Of a DNA stretch of 64,000 nucleotides, positions 7,661-17,400 are shown piece by piece (positions within the stretch are counted from its first letter, which is position 1; the number at the start of each line of letters is the position of its first letter). Both the position numbers and the translations under genes were made by a program. The DNA comes from Echinicola marina (GTDB taxonomy: Bacteria; Bacteroidota; Bacteroidia; Cytophagales; Cyclobacteriaceae). Below the pieces are notes generated by a model. That model ran no database searches and had not been told where the DNA came from. It saw nothing but the letters and a program-made list of their open reading frames with translations. The stretch lies in NCBI RefSeq assembly GCF_020463795.1, contig NZ_CP080025.1, positions 5,225,001 through 5,289,000 on the forward strand, given 5' to 3'.

Positions 7661-9919
7661 TCACTTTCCAAATTTCCCTTTGAGCATGGCCAGCTTGGCC
7701 GCTAAATCCCCTTCTGGCTCTTTTTCACGCTCTCTTCTTCTCTCTCTATTTCCTCCACCAGATTTGCCTTTTCCTCTTTCGGCAAAAGGATCAGACTTCA
7801 TACTCAAACCAATACGTTTTCTAGCCAAATCGATTTCAACCACTGTAACCTCTACTTTTTGGTTTACAGTTACCACTTCATTTGGATCAGAAACATATCG
7901 GTCAGCCAAATGACTCAAATGCACCAATCCATCCTGATGAACCCCAACATCCACAAAAGCACCAAAATTGGTAATATTGGTAATGATGCCAGGAAGCTTC
8001 ATTCCAACCTTAAGATCCTTCATCTCATTCACCCCTTCTTGGAAGCTAAATACCTCAAAAGTTTCCCTTGGATCTCTTCCTGGTTTGGCCAATTCATCAA
8101 TGATATCCTGAAGCGTTGGCAAACCTACTGTATCAGTCACATAGTTCTTTAGGTTTACCTTTGAACGCAAGTCACCATTATTGATCAAATCGCTAAGGTT
8201 AGCTCCAATATCAGCAGCCATTTTACTTACCAACTCATATCGCTCGGGGTGAACAGCACTTCTATCCAATGGATTTTCTGCATTTCTGATTCTCAAGAAA
8301 CCAGCTGCTTGCTCATAGGCCTTATCTCCCAACCTAGGTACCTTTTTGATTTCCTCACGGCTTTTGAAAGGACCATTTTCATTTCTGTAATTAACTATGT
8401 TTTGAGCCAAAGATGGGCCTAGACCAGACACATAGGTCAACAACTGCTTGGAGGCAGTATTAACCTCCACTCCTACACCGTTTACACAGCTCATCACCGT
8501 ATCATCAAGGGAATTCTTCAAGGCGTTTTGGTCAACATCGTGCTGGTATTGACCAACACCTATAGACTTTGGATCAATTTTCACCAACTCAGCCAATGGA
8601 TCCATTAACCTTCTACCGATAGAAACCGCTCCCCTTACAGTTAGATCATGATCTGGGAATTCATCCCTCGCCACTTCTGAGGCAGAATAAATAGAAGCAC
8701 CGCTTTCATTTACCATTACCACTAACACATGATTTGGAAGTCCTAAAGACTTGATAAACTGCTCGGTCTCTCTTCCTGCAGTGCCATTTCCAATAGCAAT
8801 AGCTTGGACTTGATGCTTTTCAACCAAGTACTTTACCAAGGCTCCCGACTCTGTTACTTTTCTTTGTGGCTCATGAGGGAAAATAGCATCATAGTGCAAC
8901 AACTGCCCTTGAGGTCCCAAGCACACTAGTTTACAACCTGTCCTGAAACCAGGATCAATCGCCATCACTGATTTTTCTCCCAATGGGGCTCCCAGCAATA
9001 ACTGGCGAAGGTTCTCAGTGAATACCTTAATAGCCTCTTCATCTGCTTTTTTCTTGGTAAAAAGGCGAACCTCAGTTTCCATGGAAGGCTTCATCAAACG
9101 CTTATAGCAGTCTTTAATGGCCAACTTCACTTGCTCAGCACTGGTATTATTAGCGGTTACCACCATTTTCTCCATTAGCGCCAAAGCATCCAATTCTTCA
9201 GGAGAAGAATCCAACATTAAGAATAATTCCTTTTCACCTCTTCTCATGGCCAGCACCCTATGGGAAGGAGCTGTTTTGATCGGTTCTGCCCAATCGAAAT
9301 AATCTTTATACTTGATCGCTTCGTTTTCCTTTCCTGGAATCACTTTAGAAACAAACTGACCTTCATTGATGAAAAGATCACGCATTTTCTTTCTCAACTC
9401 CGCATTCTCATTCACCCATTCGGCAATGATATCACGGGCTCCCTGCAAGGCTTCCTCCACATTAGCCACCTCTTTTTCCTCATCTATATAAGCACTGGCC
9501 TCACCTTCCAGATCAATTGATTCCTGTTCGAAAACCTTAGTTGCCAAAGGTTCCAATCCTTTCTCTTTGGCAATGGTTGCCTTGGTTCTTCTCTTTGGCT
9601 TATATGGAAGGTAAAGATCTTCCAAGGCTGACATGGTTTCTGCTGCATTGATCTTTTCTTCCAGTTCAGGGGTTAATTTTTCCTGCTCCTTGATTGATTT
9701 CAAGATGGCTTCTCTCCTTTTATCTAAGTCGCGAAGCTGCTGCACTCGGTCCCTGATGGCTGCTACTTGCACCTCATCCAATGAACCGGTTACTTCCTTC
9801 CGGTACCTTGAAATAAATGGTACCGTAGCCCCCTCGTCCAACAATTCAATGGTATCAGACACTTGCTTGTGTTTGATATTAAGCTCTTCGGCTATCTTTA
9901 GATAATGATTGATATTCAT
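7661..9919 (-). CDS. tex: Tex-family RNA-binding transcription accessory protein
   Basis: A 752-residue protein that covers the full Tex layout: an N-terminal helical domain, a YqgF/RNase H-like domain (MAIDPGFRTGCKLVCL, then AIGNGTAGRETEQF), tandem helix-hairpin-helix motifs (LLTYVSGLGPSLAQNIVNYR) and a C-terminal S1 RNA-binding domain (GIITNITNFGAFVDVGVHQDGLVHLSHLA). The final 45 residues are rich in Gly, Arg and Glu, giving a flexible charged tail after the S1 domain. Tex binds nucleic acid and associates with the transcription machinery. It is monocistronic as far as the sequence shows, and converges on the TonB receptor gene. Confidence 0.95.
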   Translation of the reverse strand: MNINHYLKIAEELNIKHKQVSDTIELLDEGATVPFISRYRKEVTGSLDEVQVAAIRDRVQQLRDLDKRREAILKSIKEQEKLTPELEEKINAAETMSALEDLYLPYKPKRRTKATIAKEKGLEPLATKVFEQESIDLEGEASAYIDEEKEVANVEEALQGARDIIAEWVNENAELRKKMRDLFINEGQFVSKVIPGKENEAIKYKDYFDWAEPIKTAPSHRVLAMRRGEKELFLMLDSSPEELDALALMEKMVVTANNTSAEQVKLAIKDCYKRLMKPSMETEVRLFTKKKADEEAIKVFTENLRQLLLGAPLGEKSVMAIDPGFRTGCKLVCLGPQGQLLHYDAIFPHEPQRKVTESGALVKYLVEKHQVQAIAIGNGTAGRETEQFIKSLGLPNHVLVVMVNESGASIYSASEVARDEFPDHDLTVRGAVSIGRRLMDPLAELVKIDPKSIGVGQYQHDVDQNALKNSLDDTVMSCVNGVGVEVNTASKQLLTYVSGLGPSLAQNIVNYRNENGPFKSREEIKKVPRLGDKAYEQAAGFLRIRNAENPLDRSAVHPERYELVSKMAADIGANLSDLINNGDLRSKVNLKNYVTDTVGLPTLQDIIDELAKPGRDPRETFEVFSFQEGVNEMKDLKVGMKLPGIITNITNFGAFVDVGVHQDGLVHLSHLADRYVSDPNEVVTVNQKVEVTVVEIDLARKRIGLSMKSDPFAERGKGKSGGGNRERRREREKEPEGDLAAKLAMLKGKFGK

Positions 9920-10078
9920 ATATAATTAGATAAATAAATGTCCTGCTTAAGACCTGCAATTTAAAGTTTATCGTACAGTTTTCTGAAAGGAAATTGGTTT
10001 TATTGTGATGCTTATCACTAAGGGATTGTAAATCAAAATATAACTTTACCTGTCAATCAAGGAATAGGGGGTTCTGTT

Positions 10079-10113
10079 TTTGGAAACATTGAATTTCTAA
10101 AAGCTTACCTTTG
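10079..10113 (+). promoter_or_regulatory. Promoter of the TlpA-like thioredoxin gene
   Basis: TACCTTTG (10106-10113) matches the Bacteroidota -7 box exactly. TTTG at 10079-10082 is the best upstream box, with a spacer of 23, slightly longer than usual. Transcription would start near 10120, about 30 bases before the ATG. Confidence 0.5.
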
Positions 10114-10148
10114 TTCCACTAGGGTATTATTACTACAATCGAGTATTT

Positions 10149-10721
10149 ATGAATTGGAAAAAGGAATTAAAAAGTTGGGCCATCATTTTAGGGGTGTTTG
10201 GATTTCTCTATTTGATGGACTGGCATACTCCTGTGATGGGAAAAATTCAATCTGTTGTATTGGCCACTGGCTTGTTTACTCCCAATGTGGACAAGGAAGA
10301 AAAGTTGTTTGAAGATTTCAACTATATGGCACAGTTCAAAGATCTCAATGGCAATCCTGTAAATTTGGAGTCTTATCGCGGCAAAACCATCTTCATCAAC
10401 CTTTGGGCCACTTGGTGTCCACCTTGCAGGGCCGAAATGCCCCATATTGCCTCATTGCAAGAAAAGTTAAAAGAAGAAGAGAATATTGCCTTTTTAATGG
10501 TTAGCCTAGACCAGAATATTGATAAAGCTAAAAAATACATAGAGGACAAAGCCTTCACTTTCCCTGTGGTTCATGCAAGCTATGGTCTCAACAGTTCTTT
10601 TAAACATGAGTCAATACCAACCACCATGGTTATCAGCCCTGAAGGAAAGATGGTTTTCCGTCAAGAAGGCATGAGCAATTTTGACAGTGAAGAATTTAGG
10701 AACTTTCTTTTAAGTCTATAG
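10149..10721 (+). CDS. TlpA/ResA-like membrane-anchored thioredoxin
   Basis: A 190-residue protein with one N-terminal membrane segment (residues about 8-24) and a thioredoxin fold from about 58 on. The redox motif is WCPPC with C90 and C93, in the context FINLWATWCPPCRAEMP typical of the TlpA/ResA group. The cis-proline region (SIPTTMVISPEGK) is present near residue 155. It should face the periplasm and reduce disulfides, for example in cytochrome c maturation or outer-membrane proteins; no cytochrome genes are adjacent, so the client is unknown. It ends 7 bases from the convergent beta-lactamase-like gene with no clear terminator between them. Confidence 0.9.
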   Translation: MNWKKELKSWAIILGVFGFLYLMDWHTPVMGKIQSVVLATGLFTPNVDKEEKLFEDFNYMAQFKDLNGNPVNLESYRGKTIFINLWATWCPPCRAEMPHIASLQEKLKEEENIAFLMVSLDQNIDKAKKYIEDKAFTFPVVHASYGLNSSFKHESIPTTMVISPEGKMVFRQEGMSNFDSEEFRNFLLSL

Positions 10722-10728
10722 GCAAGCC

Positions 10729-11646
10729 CTAATCTAAACTCATCACATAATCATATATCATTTTGGAAACCTCGGCCATGGCAGCAACTCCCTGGTCAGG
10801 GTTTTCCATATTTTTTGATAATAACACCAAAACATACTTTCTACCATCAGGTAACTGAACGATACCCGAATCATGTCTAACCCCTGTTATAGATCCTGTT
10901 TTATGGGCTACAATCACTTCCTTAGGTAATTTAGCAGGAATTAGCTCTTTAAAATGCTGGTCTTTAAGCACCCCTATCATTTCCTTACTTGCCTCCTGAT
11001 TCACTGCCTCTCCCTTAGCTATAGCCTCCATGATCAACATTAAATCATAAGCGGTGGTAGTATTGCTCATACCCAACTCATAGGCCTTTATGTCCTCTAC
11101 TCCCCGTAACACCTGAATATCCGTTGCTCCCAGATCTCGCATGCTTTGGTTAACCTTTTTCGCATCCAGATGATCAATCAAAATATTGGTAGCCAAATTG
11201 CTGCTTTTGGTAATCATCTCATAATTAAGTTCCCTGTAGGTAGTTTTTTGGCCGATTTTCCCATAAAGCCCCTCTTGACTATCTACTGAAATGTCCATGC
11301 TATAAGGACTCCCATCCACTATACTTTTAAATTCGTTGATCACCATCACTGAATCATCCAAACTTATTGCTCCATTTTCCACCTGCTTATAAAGCTCGAT
11401 CATTACAGGAGTTTTCATGGTACTAGCCGCATGAAACCCCTCCTTTTCATTGATATAAAGGCTGATGGAGTCATTACCAACCATCTTAAAGGCCATCGCA
11501 AAATCCCCTTGAACAGTGTTCAAAGTAGCCTTGACATTCCTCTTTAACACTTTCAAATCCTCCATATTATTCTTCTCTTCTTTTGGGCTATTGCAGGAAA
11601 TCATGAGCAATGAAAGAATTAAAATTAATGGCATATACTTTTTCAT
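10729..11646 (-). CDS. Class A beta-lactamase-like serine hydrolase (lipoprotein)
   Basis: A 305-residue protein starting at the ATG at 11646; an upstream in-frame TTG (11676) would only add residues before the signal peptide. The lipobox MISC puts the lipidated cysteine at residue 18. Serine beta-lactamase motifs are present: STMK (S75-K78), SSN (148-150, the SDN equivalent) and KTG (249-251). A glutamate at 184 in RGVEDIK lies where class A enzymes keep their general base, but the usual E-x-x-L-N spacing is not conserved. It belongs to the Beta-lactamase2 group (PF13354). It could hydrolyse beta-lactams or act on peptidoglycan peptides; the sequence does not decide. The neighbour upstream is another penicillin-recognising enzyme (dacB-like). 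Confidence 0.82.
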   Translation of the reverse strand: MKKYMPLILILSLLMISCNSPKEEKNNMEDLKVLKRNVKATLNTVQGDFAMAFKMVGNDSISLYINEKEGFHAASTMKTPVMIELYKQVENGAISLDDSVMVINEFKSIVDGSPYSMDISVDSQEGLYGKIGQKTTYRELNYEMITKSSNLATNILIDHLDAKKVNQSMRDLGATDIQVLRGVEDIKAYELGMSNTTTAYDLMLIMEAIAKGEAVNQEASKEMIGVLKDQHFKELIPAKLPKEVIVAHKTGSITGVRHDSGIVQLPDGRKYVLVLLSKNMENPDQGVAAMAEVSKMIYDYVMSLD

Positions 11647-11692
11647 GATCTTTGGAATTTGGCAGTTGAAATTCAATGGTTAAATGGTGGCA

Positions 11693-12988
11693 TTAATATT
11701 TTGAGTGGATATGGTATAATATCTTTTCCATTTCCTTTTTTAGTTCATTGGAACTGATCAGGTAATTGTTGTGCATAAAACTAAAATAAAGCGTCTTGCC
11801 ACTTTTGGTCAGCAAATAACCACTTAAGCAATGTACTCCACTCAAGGTTCCAGTTTTGGCGTAAACGTAGGGGTGTTCATCATCAGACTTATACCAAGAC
11901 CTTATCGTACCCGACTCTCCTCCTGATGGAAAATAGGCATATATTTTATCCTCGGGAACCTCCGCCCTGATCTTTTCCAAAAGCTTGATAATGCTCCTTG
12001 GTGTAAACTTATTATGACTGGAAAGCCCAGAACCATCCACCCACTGGGGTGCATCAGGCAAATCCATCAAATATTCCTTTTTCACATAATCAATAGCCTC
12101 CCCCATATCCAATGAATCAAAAAGTTCATCAGCAACCAATACCATCAGCTGCTCTGCTAAAAAATTATCACTGATCTTCAGCATCTGCTTATAAAGGGAA
12201 TCGGCTGCAATCCCCTTTAATTTTTCATGTGGCCGGTTTTTGAAAGGCGTATAGTCTATTAGTTTGATATCCCTGTTTAGTCGATCACCTAACATCTCTG
12301 CAGTTAATTCAGCTGAGGTCACAAAGGGCTTATCTGTTTCAAATTCCGATGAGGCATTTTTCAGATAATAACTGAACTCATTCCTGTTTTTATCCCTGAT
12401 AATACTATAATCCATAGCCGACAATTTCTTGTTCTCTATTATATGCTGCGTAAAAAAGCTTGGCGTATAAGCCATTTCCTTTTCTTCAGTAGTTTTTATA
12501 AAACGGATAATATTCCCATATATGGGCATGGCAGACCGCTCAGGACCATAGTAGTAATTGTACCAATTCCAAGACCAACCAGAACCGTAAGCGGTCACCT
12601 CATCAAAATTATTGGCCATAAACAGTTTTTTGTCAGTTTTTCCCAAAAGGTCTACTACTGAACTATCCTCGAAATCAGGGTGCAATAAAGAAGGATCTCC
12701 CGTTCCCCAAAAAACCAAAGAGTCACCACTAACCAAATAATCCAAACTATTCACTCGTTCTCCCAAAACCTTATAGGCTGCGTAAAAAGTAAACATTTTG
12801 GTATTTGATGCTGGCGTAAAGTACTTGTCCTCGTTCAAAGCATAAAGCACCTTATCTTTTGCCGGATCATATAGCATAAATCCAGTAAATCCCTGATCAA
12901 AGACCTCCGAATCCCTGACAGACTTTTTAACCTGTTGAACAGTACAGGAAGCACAAAAAATAATAGCTGCAAATATTAATTTCCTCAT
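11693..12988 (-). CDS. dacB: D-alanyl-D-alanine carboxypeptidase/endopeptidase, PBP4-like (S13)
   Basis: A 431-residue lipoprotein read from the ATG at 12988. A longer frame to 13054 would run through the susCD terminator hairpin, so it is rejected. The lipobox CASC places the lipidated cysteine at residue 15. S13 family motifs are visible: SNTK (S61-K64), SDN before FLAEQLMV, and KTG in YAKTGTLSGVH. The family trims D-Ala from peptidoglycan stem peptides or cuts cross-links in the periplasm. It is followed 46 bases later by a class A beta-lactamase-like gene, making a small cell-wall or antibiotic-related pair. The gene symbol is by family resemblance. Confidence 0.85.
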   Translation of the reverse strand: MRKLIFAAIIFCASCTVQQVKKSVRDSEVFDQGFTGFMLYDPAKDKVLYALNEDKYFTPASNTKMFTFYAAYKVLGERVNSLDYLVSGDSLVFWGTGDPSLLHPDFEDSSVVDLLGKTDKKLFMANNFDEVTAYGSGWSWNWYNYYYGPERSAMPIYGNIIRFIKTTEEKEMAYTPSFFTQHIIENKKLSAMDYSIIRDKNRNEFSYYLKNASSEFETDKPFVTSAELTAEMLGDRLNRDIKLIDYTPFKNRPHEKLKGIAADSLYKQMLKISDNFLAEQLMVLVADELFDSLDMGEAIDYVKKEYLMDLPDAPQWVDGSGLSSHNKFTPRSIIKLLEKIRAEVPEDKIYAYFPSGGESGTIRSWYKSDDEHPYVYAKTGTLSGVHCLSGYLLTKSGKTLYFSFMHNNYLISSNELKKEMEKILYHIHSKY

Positions 12989-13000
12989 AGTGTTAGTAGT

Positions 13001-13036
13001 CAATAAAAAAATCTCCTGCATAATACAGGAGATTTT
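13001..13036 (-). terminator. Terminator of the susCD operon
   Basis: AAAATCTCCTG (13008-13018) pairs with CAGGAGATTTT (13026-13036) around a 7-base loop, with a T-run on the minus strand (13010 down to 13004). It separates the susD stop at 13055 from the dacB-like start at 12988 and so helps fix that start. Confidence 0.88.
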
Positions 13037-13054
13037 AGTTAACCTTTCCTTCAA

Positions 13055-14452
13055 TTAATTAACGTCCCACCAGACTTTTCCATAAAGGCTTTCAGGACCA
13101 CCAAACTGGCGTTGGACTGCCTCATTATAATTGTCAGTATTATTGAACTGCTCTGCCTCAATATAAATTTGTCGGTTAGGTACATCAGCACCTCCAGGAG
13201 AAACCATATTATCAGGATAACCTGTCCTTCTGTATTCGGCCCATCCTTCATATCCATGCATAAACAAATGAATCCATCTTTGGGTTGCTATCTGCTCAAT
13301 GGCTCTTGCTGGATCATAAGCAATATCTGGCTGCATCATAAATGCATCCAATCCGCTCATATCAGCATTCCATTGCATCATGGAATTTTCTAACGCCATA
13401 TTATAGTAATTTTCAGCCTCTGCATCTCCCCCAGAAATCCATCCAAGTTTCGCTGCCTCTGCCATAGCAAATAATGCCTGGGCATAAGTTACCAAATATA
13501 CCGGAGCATCCTGTTGATGAATGGCACTTCCCAAAAGGGCATACTTTTCAGTATCGAAATCCTCGGTATCACCGAAAAGCAATCCTGTATAATCACCATC
13601 CGTTCTATTAGGATCTCCGTACACGAAAAGCCTTGGATCTCCATATGGCTTCATTTTTTCCACCAAAGTCTCACTCAATGCCCACCATTCTCTGCCTTGC
13701 AGGTCTATTTGGCTAAACCAATAATTCTGGTTGTTGGCATCTGCCAAATGTTTGAAAACCAAATTATCATCATTGGATTCCATTACACCAGCCTGCATTG
13801 CTGCAGTAAACTGCTGCTGGGCGAGACTTGGATTTACCTCAGACAATCTAAGTGCCATCAACATCCTAATCGTATTGGCCAATTTGGACCACTTAGACAT
13901 ATCACCATCATAAATGATGTCATTACTAATGCTACCGGACACAATTTGATTATTGGCTGCTGTCAAAACACTGAACAAATCGCTGTAAATCGATTCTTGT
14001 GTATCATATGCTGGTGTAAAGTCATCAGCACCTTGAAGTGCCTCGGTATAAGGTATATCTCCCCACCTATCTGTGATATGCCAAGTAAAGTAGGATTTAA
14101 GAATACTTGCTACCGCCAATTGATTGGGTATTGGGCCTTCATTACCACTTAAATCATCTGCATTCAATACGGTTTCCAAGTTCATCAATGGTCCTTGGTA
14201 TAAACCATAAAAACTGGTACTGGACTGAGGGTAAAGGGATGCGTTTACATATTGTGTTTCAGAAAGATACTGAGACATAAACTGAGCCGATGGAGATGAA
14301 CTTAACCCCGGTAAATACAACATGGCATTTGCGATTAGTTGCGTACCTGAAGCTTGGCTAGGGGCGTTTGGGTTGACATTGATATCATCATCAAACTGAT
14401 CACAGCCAGAAAATAAGGCTACTAATAGTATAAATATATTTAACTTCTTCAT
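13055..14452 (-). CDS. SusD/RagB-family outer-membrane lipoprotein
   Basis: A 465-residue lipoprotein with lipobox FSGC (cysteine at residue 17) and the layout of the SusD-like_2 group (TPR-like helices in the first half, the family's C-terminal half after about residue 250). Typical stretches are QYLSETQYVN, SYFTWHITDRWGDIPYTEAL and PVYLVTYAQALFAMAEAAKLGW. It lies 12 bases after the SusC gene and forms the lid of the SusC barrel on the cell surface. No glycoside hydrolase or peptidase gene is linked to the pair, so the substrate is unknown; orphan SusCD pairs of this type take up oligosaccharides or peptides. Confidence 0.92.
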   Translation of the reverse strand: MKKLNIFILLVALFSGCDQFDDDINVNPNAPSQASGTQLIANAMLYLPGLSSSPSAQFMSQYLSETQYVNASLYPQSSTSFYGLYQGPLMNLETVLNADDLSGNEGPIPNQLAVASILKSYFTWHITDRWGDIPYTEALQGADDFTPAYDTQESIYSDLFSVLTAANNQIVSGSISNDIIYDGDMSKWSKLANTIRMLMALRLSEVNPSLAQQQFTAAMQAGVMESNDDNLVFKHLADANNQNYWFSQIDLQGREWWALSETLVEKMKPYGDPRLFVYGDPNRTDGDYTGLLFGDTEDFDTEKYALLGSAIHQQDAPVYLVTYAQALFAMAEAAKLGWISGGDAEAENYYNMALENSMMQWNADMSGLDAFMMQPDIAYDPARAIEQIATQRWIHLFMHGYEGWAEYRRTGYPDNMVSPGGADVPNRQIYIEAEQFNNTDNYNEAVQRQFGGPESLYGKVWWDVN

Positions 14453-14464
14453 GGTTTCTTCTCT

Positions 14465-17400
14465 TTAAAAGGTAACATTTAGATTAAACCCAACAGAACG
14501 TACAGAAGGCAACTGACCTGACTCATACCAACCAATCGACTGGCTTCCAGTGGAAATTTCAGCAGGGTTGATGCCCTTAGGTGCATTTTGGAAAATCATC
14601 GCTAAGTTTCTGCCTACAAGTGCTACCCTTACATTTTCTACAGGTAAGTTCCCCAACTTATTTTTGGTGAAGTTGTAACCTAATCGCACTTCTTTCAATC
14701 TTACATATGAAGCATCATACAACCAGTCTTCATAAATTCTTCTCGCTACCACTCCATAGTATGATCTAGGATTAACATAAGCTACCACATCTTCGCCAGT
14801 CTCTGCAGAAATACCTTCCACTCTTACTCCTCCACCATCTGCCACATCATCACGAACATTGAATCCTTTATCATTGATTTCGGCACTTATTGGGTCAAGT
14901 CCAGTTCTAACTGCCAACATTTTGGATCTACTGAAGAACTGACCACCGATCTGGAAGTCAACCATTGCCGCTAAATCGAAATTCCCATAAGAGAACACGT
15001 TTTGCAAACCACCATTGAAATCAGGCAATACTGTACCAAAATCATGTGTAGCATCTGTATAAAGAGGAAGATTGTTGCCATCTAACAAAATCTTACCAGT
15101 TGCTTCATCTCTTTGGTATGCCTGACCTACCAAACTTCCAAAAGGTTTACCTACATAGGAATTCAAATAGCTAGAAGTGGATGAATAAGTGGTGCTACCA
15201 TACTGATATACATCAATACCCGGGTAAAGTTCAACCACTTCATTTCTGTTTCTACTGATGTTAAAGGCAATGTCCCAATTTAGTTTGCTTTGCTGTAGAG
15301 GAGATGCAGTAATCGCCAATTCAAAACCTTTGTTCTCTATTTGACCTGCATTGATAGTAGCAGATCCATAGCCACTTGCTCCAGACACATCCAAGCTTAG
15401 GATTTGGTTTTTATTGATCTGTTGATAATAGGTAAACGCCAATCCCAACTTTCCTTCGAAGAATTTCAAATCCAAACCTGCCTCATAAGAATGTGCGAAA
15501 GAAGGTTCTACATTTGGATTGTTCAGATTATCAGGCACCGCAAGTGTATTCACTGTGGAAGATCCAGAATAAATTGACCCAACATTATAAAAAGAAGTAG
15601 TACCATATGGAGACAGGTCTGACCCTGCTTGGGCATAGCTCAATCTTAACTTACCTAATGACAATGGTTTCCATTCCATTAGTTCACTGAAGACAAAGCT
15701 ACCCGACAATGATGGATACCAATAGGAATTGTTTCCCTTGGGCAATGTTGATGTATTATCATTCCTGATAGAAGCATCTAAAAAATAAATATTATTATAC
15801 CCTAAAGAAACCATTCCATAGATACTCTTGATTTGCTTTCTCAACTTATAAGAGTTTGTCGCTGGTCTATCAATGGAAGCATCAATATTGTAAAAACCTG
15901 GAGAAGACAAACCTCCAACGGTAGCCATGGATAGATAAGAATAATCCCTATCATAGAAATTGGTACCAAAGTTGGCATCAAGAGAGAATTTGTCCCAAGC
16001 CTTGGTGTATTGGGCCAAAAACTCATAGTTCATCTCTTTATTTTGGTACTTACCTACAGAATAACCCGGGTTTCCACGTCCACCGAAAGCAGCCCTAGAA
16101 TCAATATTCTGTGTGTACATATCTGACCTAACAAAACCGCTTAACTTCAGTTCGGGAAGGACCTGATAAGTTAATCCAACATCACCGAAAAGCCTATCTC
16201 TACTATCATTCGAGAAGTTTTCATAAGCTAAAAAATAAGGGTTTGCCCAGTATAATGGAGAGAAGTTCGTTACTTCACCAGTAGAAGTACTTGGTCTTCT
16301 TAAGTTCCAGTGAAAAAAGCTGCCATCATCATACTTGTAGTTCTTGAGTCTTTCCATATCCAAACTCCTTTGGAACCATTGCCCCATGTACCTTGAACCA
16401 TCCTCAGAACCTTGTCCAGGCCTTCTACCTCTGTTTGCTGCATAATTAATATTGGTAGACACCCTCAACTTCTCTGTTAAATCTGTCCCTACACTCACCC
16501 CTACATTATTTCTTTTAAGCATTGTATTGGGTTCCACTCCTTGGACTCTGGTATCGTTCAAGCTTATTCTATAATTTGAATTTTTTCCTCCACCAGTAAT
16601 GGTTACACCATTATTTACATTAGTGCCAGTCTCATAATAATCCTTGATATTGTCAGGATGAGGAACAAATGGTGCCAATTGGCCATACTCGGGATCCTGT
16701 GGATAGAAGCTTTCCACATGTCTCACCATGGTTCCGTCCATAAGCGGCCCCCAACTCTCATCAACTGCTATATCAACATACTTGTCTCCATTTGGCAAAG
16801 TTCTCCATGTCTGGCTGGAACCTCCACCGTATAAATTCTGATATGGCATCAAGTTATAGACACTTTCTACAAAGACCGCAGAACTCAATTCTACTTTGAC
16901 TTTGGAATCCTCTTGTCCTTTTTTGGTGGTAATCATCACCACTCCATATTGGCCCCTTATTCCATATAATGCTGATGCCGCTGGGCCTTTAAGTACGTTG
17001 ATTGAAGCTATATCCTCAGGGTTTACATCTTGACCCAAGTTACCGTAATCCACTCCTGAACTACCTGAGAAATTAGAGTTTGAAATAGGCGTTCCATCTA
17101 CCACAATAAGAGGTTGGCTACCACCAGAAATGGAATTGACCCCTCTGATTTTGATTTTCTGTGTTCCCCCCATACTTGCTCCTGAAGCTCCTTCTACCTG
17201 AACCCCTGCGATCTTACCGGATAATGATCCCAGCACATTTTGTTCTTTGGTAAAAGTGAGGTTTTCACCATCTACTTCTTGGGTAGCATACCCAATGGAT
17301 CTTTCATCACGGGTGATTCCTAATGCTGTCACTACCACCTCACCAAGCTGAGAAACATCTTCAGCCATTACCACATCTATTTCGGTTCTGTTGTTAATAG

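Noticed and set aside
10729-11646. Calling the class A protein a resistance beta-lactamase
   Set aside because: The catalytic serine motifs are present, but the omega-loop spacing differs from known resistance enzymes, so activity on antibiotics cannot be assumed.
13001-13054. Longer start for the DacB-like protein at 13054
   Set aside because: This would place the susCD terminator hairpin within the coding sequence and adds residues before a clear lipoprotein signal; the ATG at 12988 fits better.
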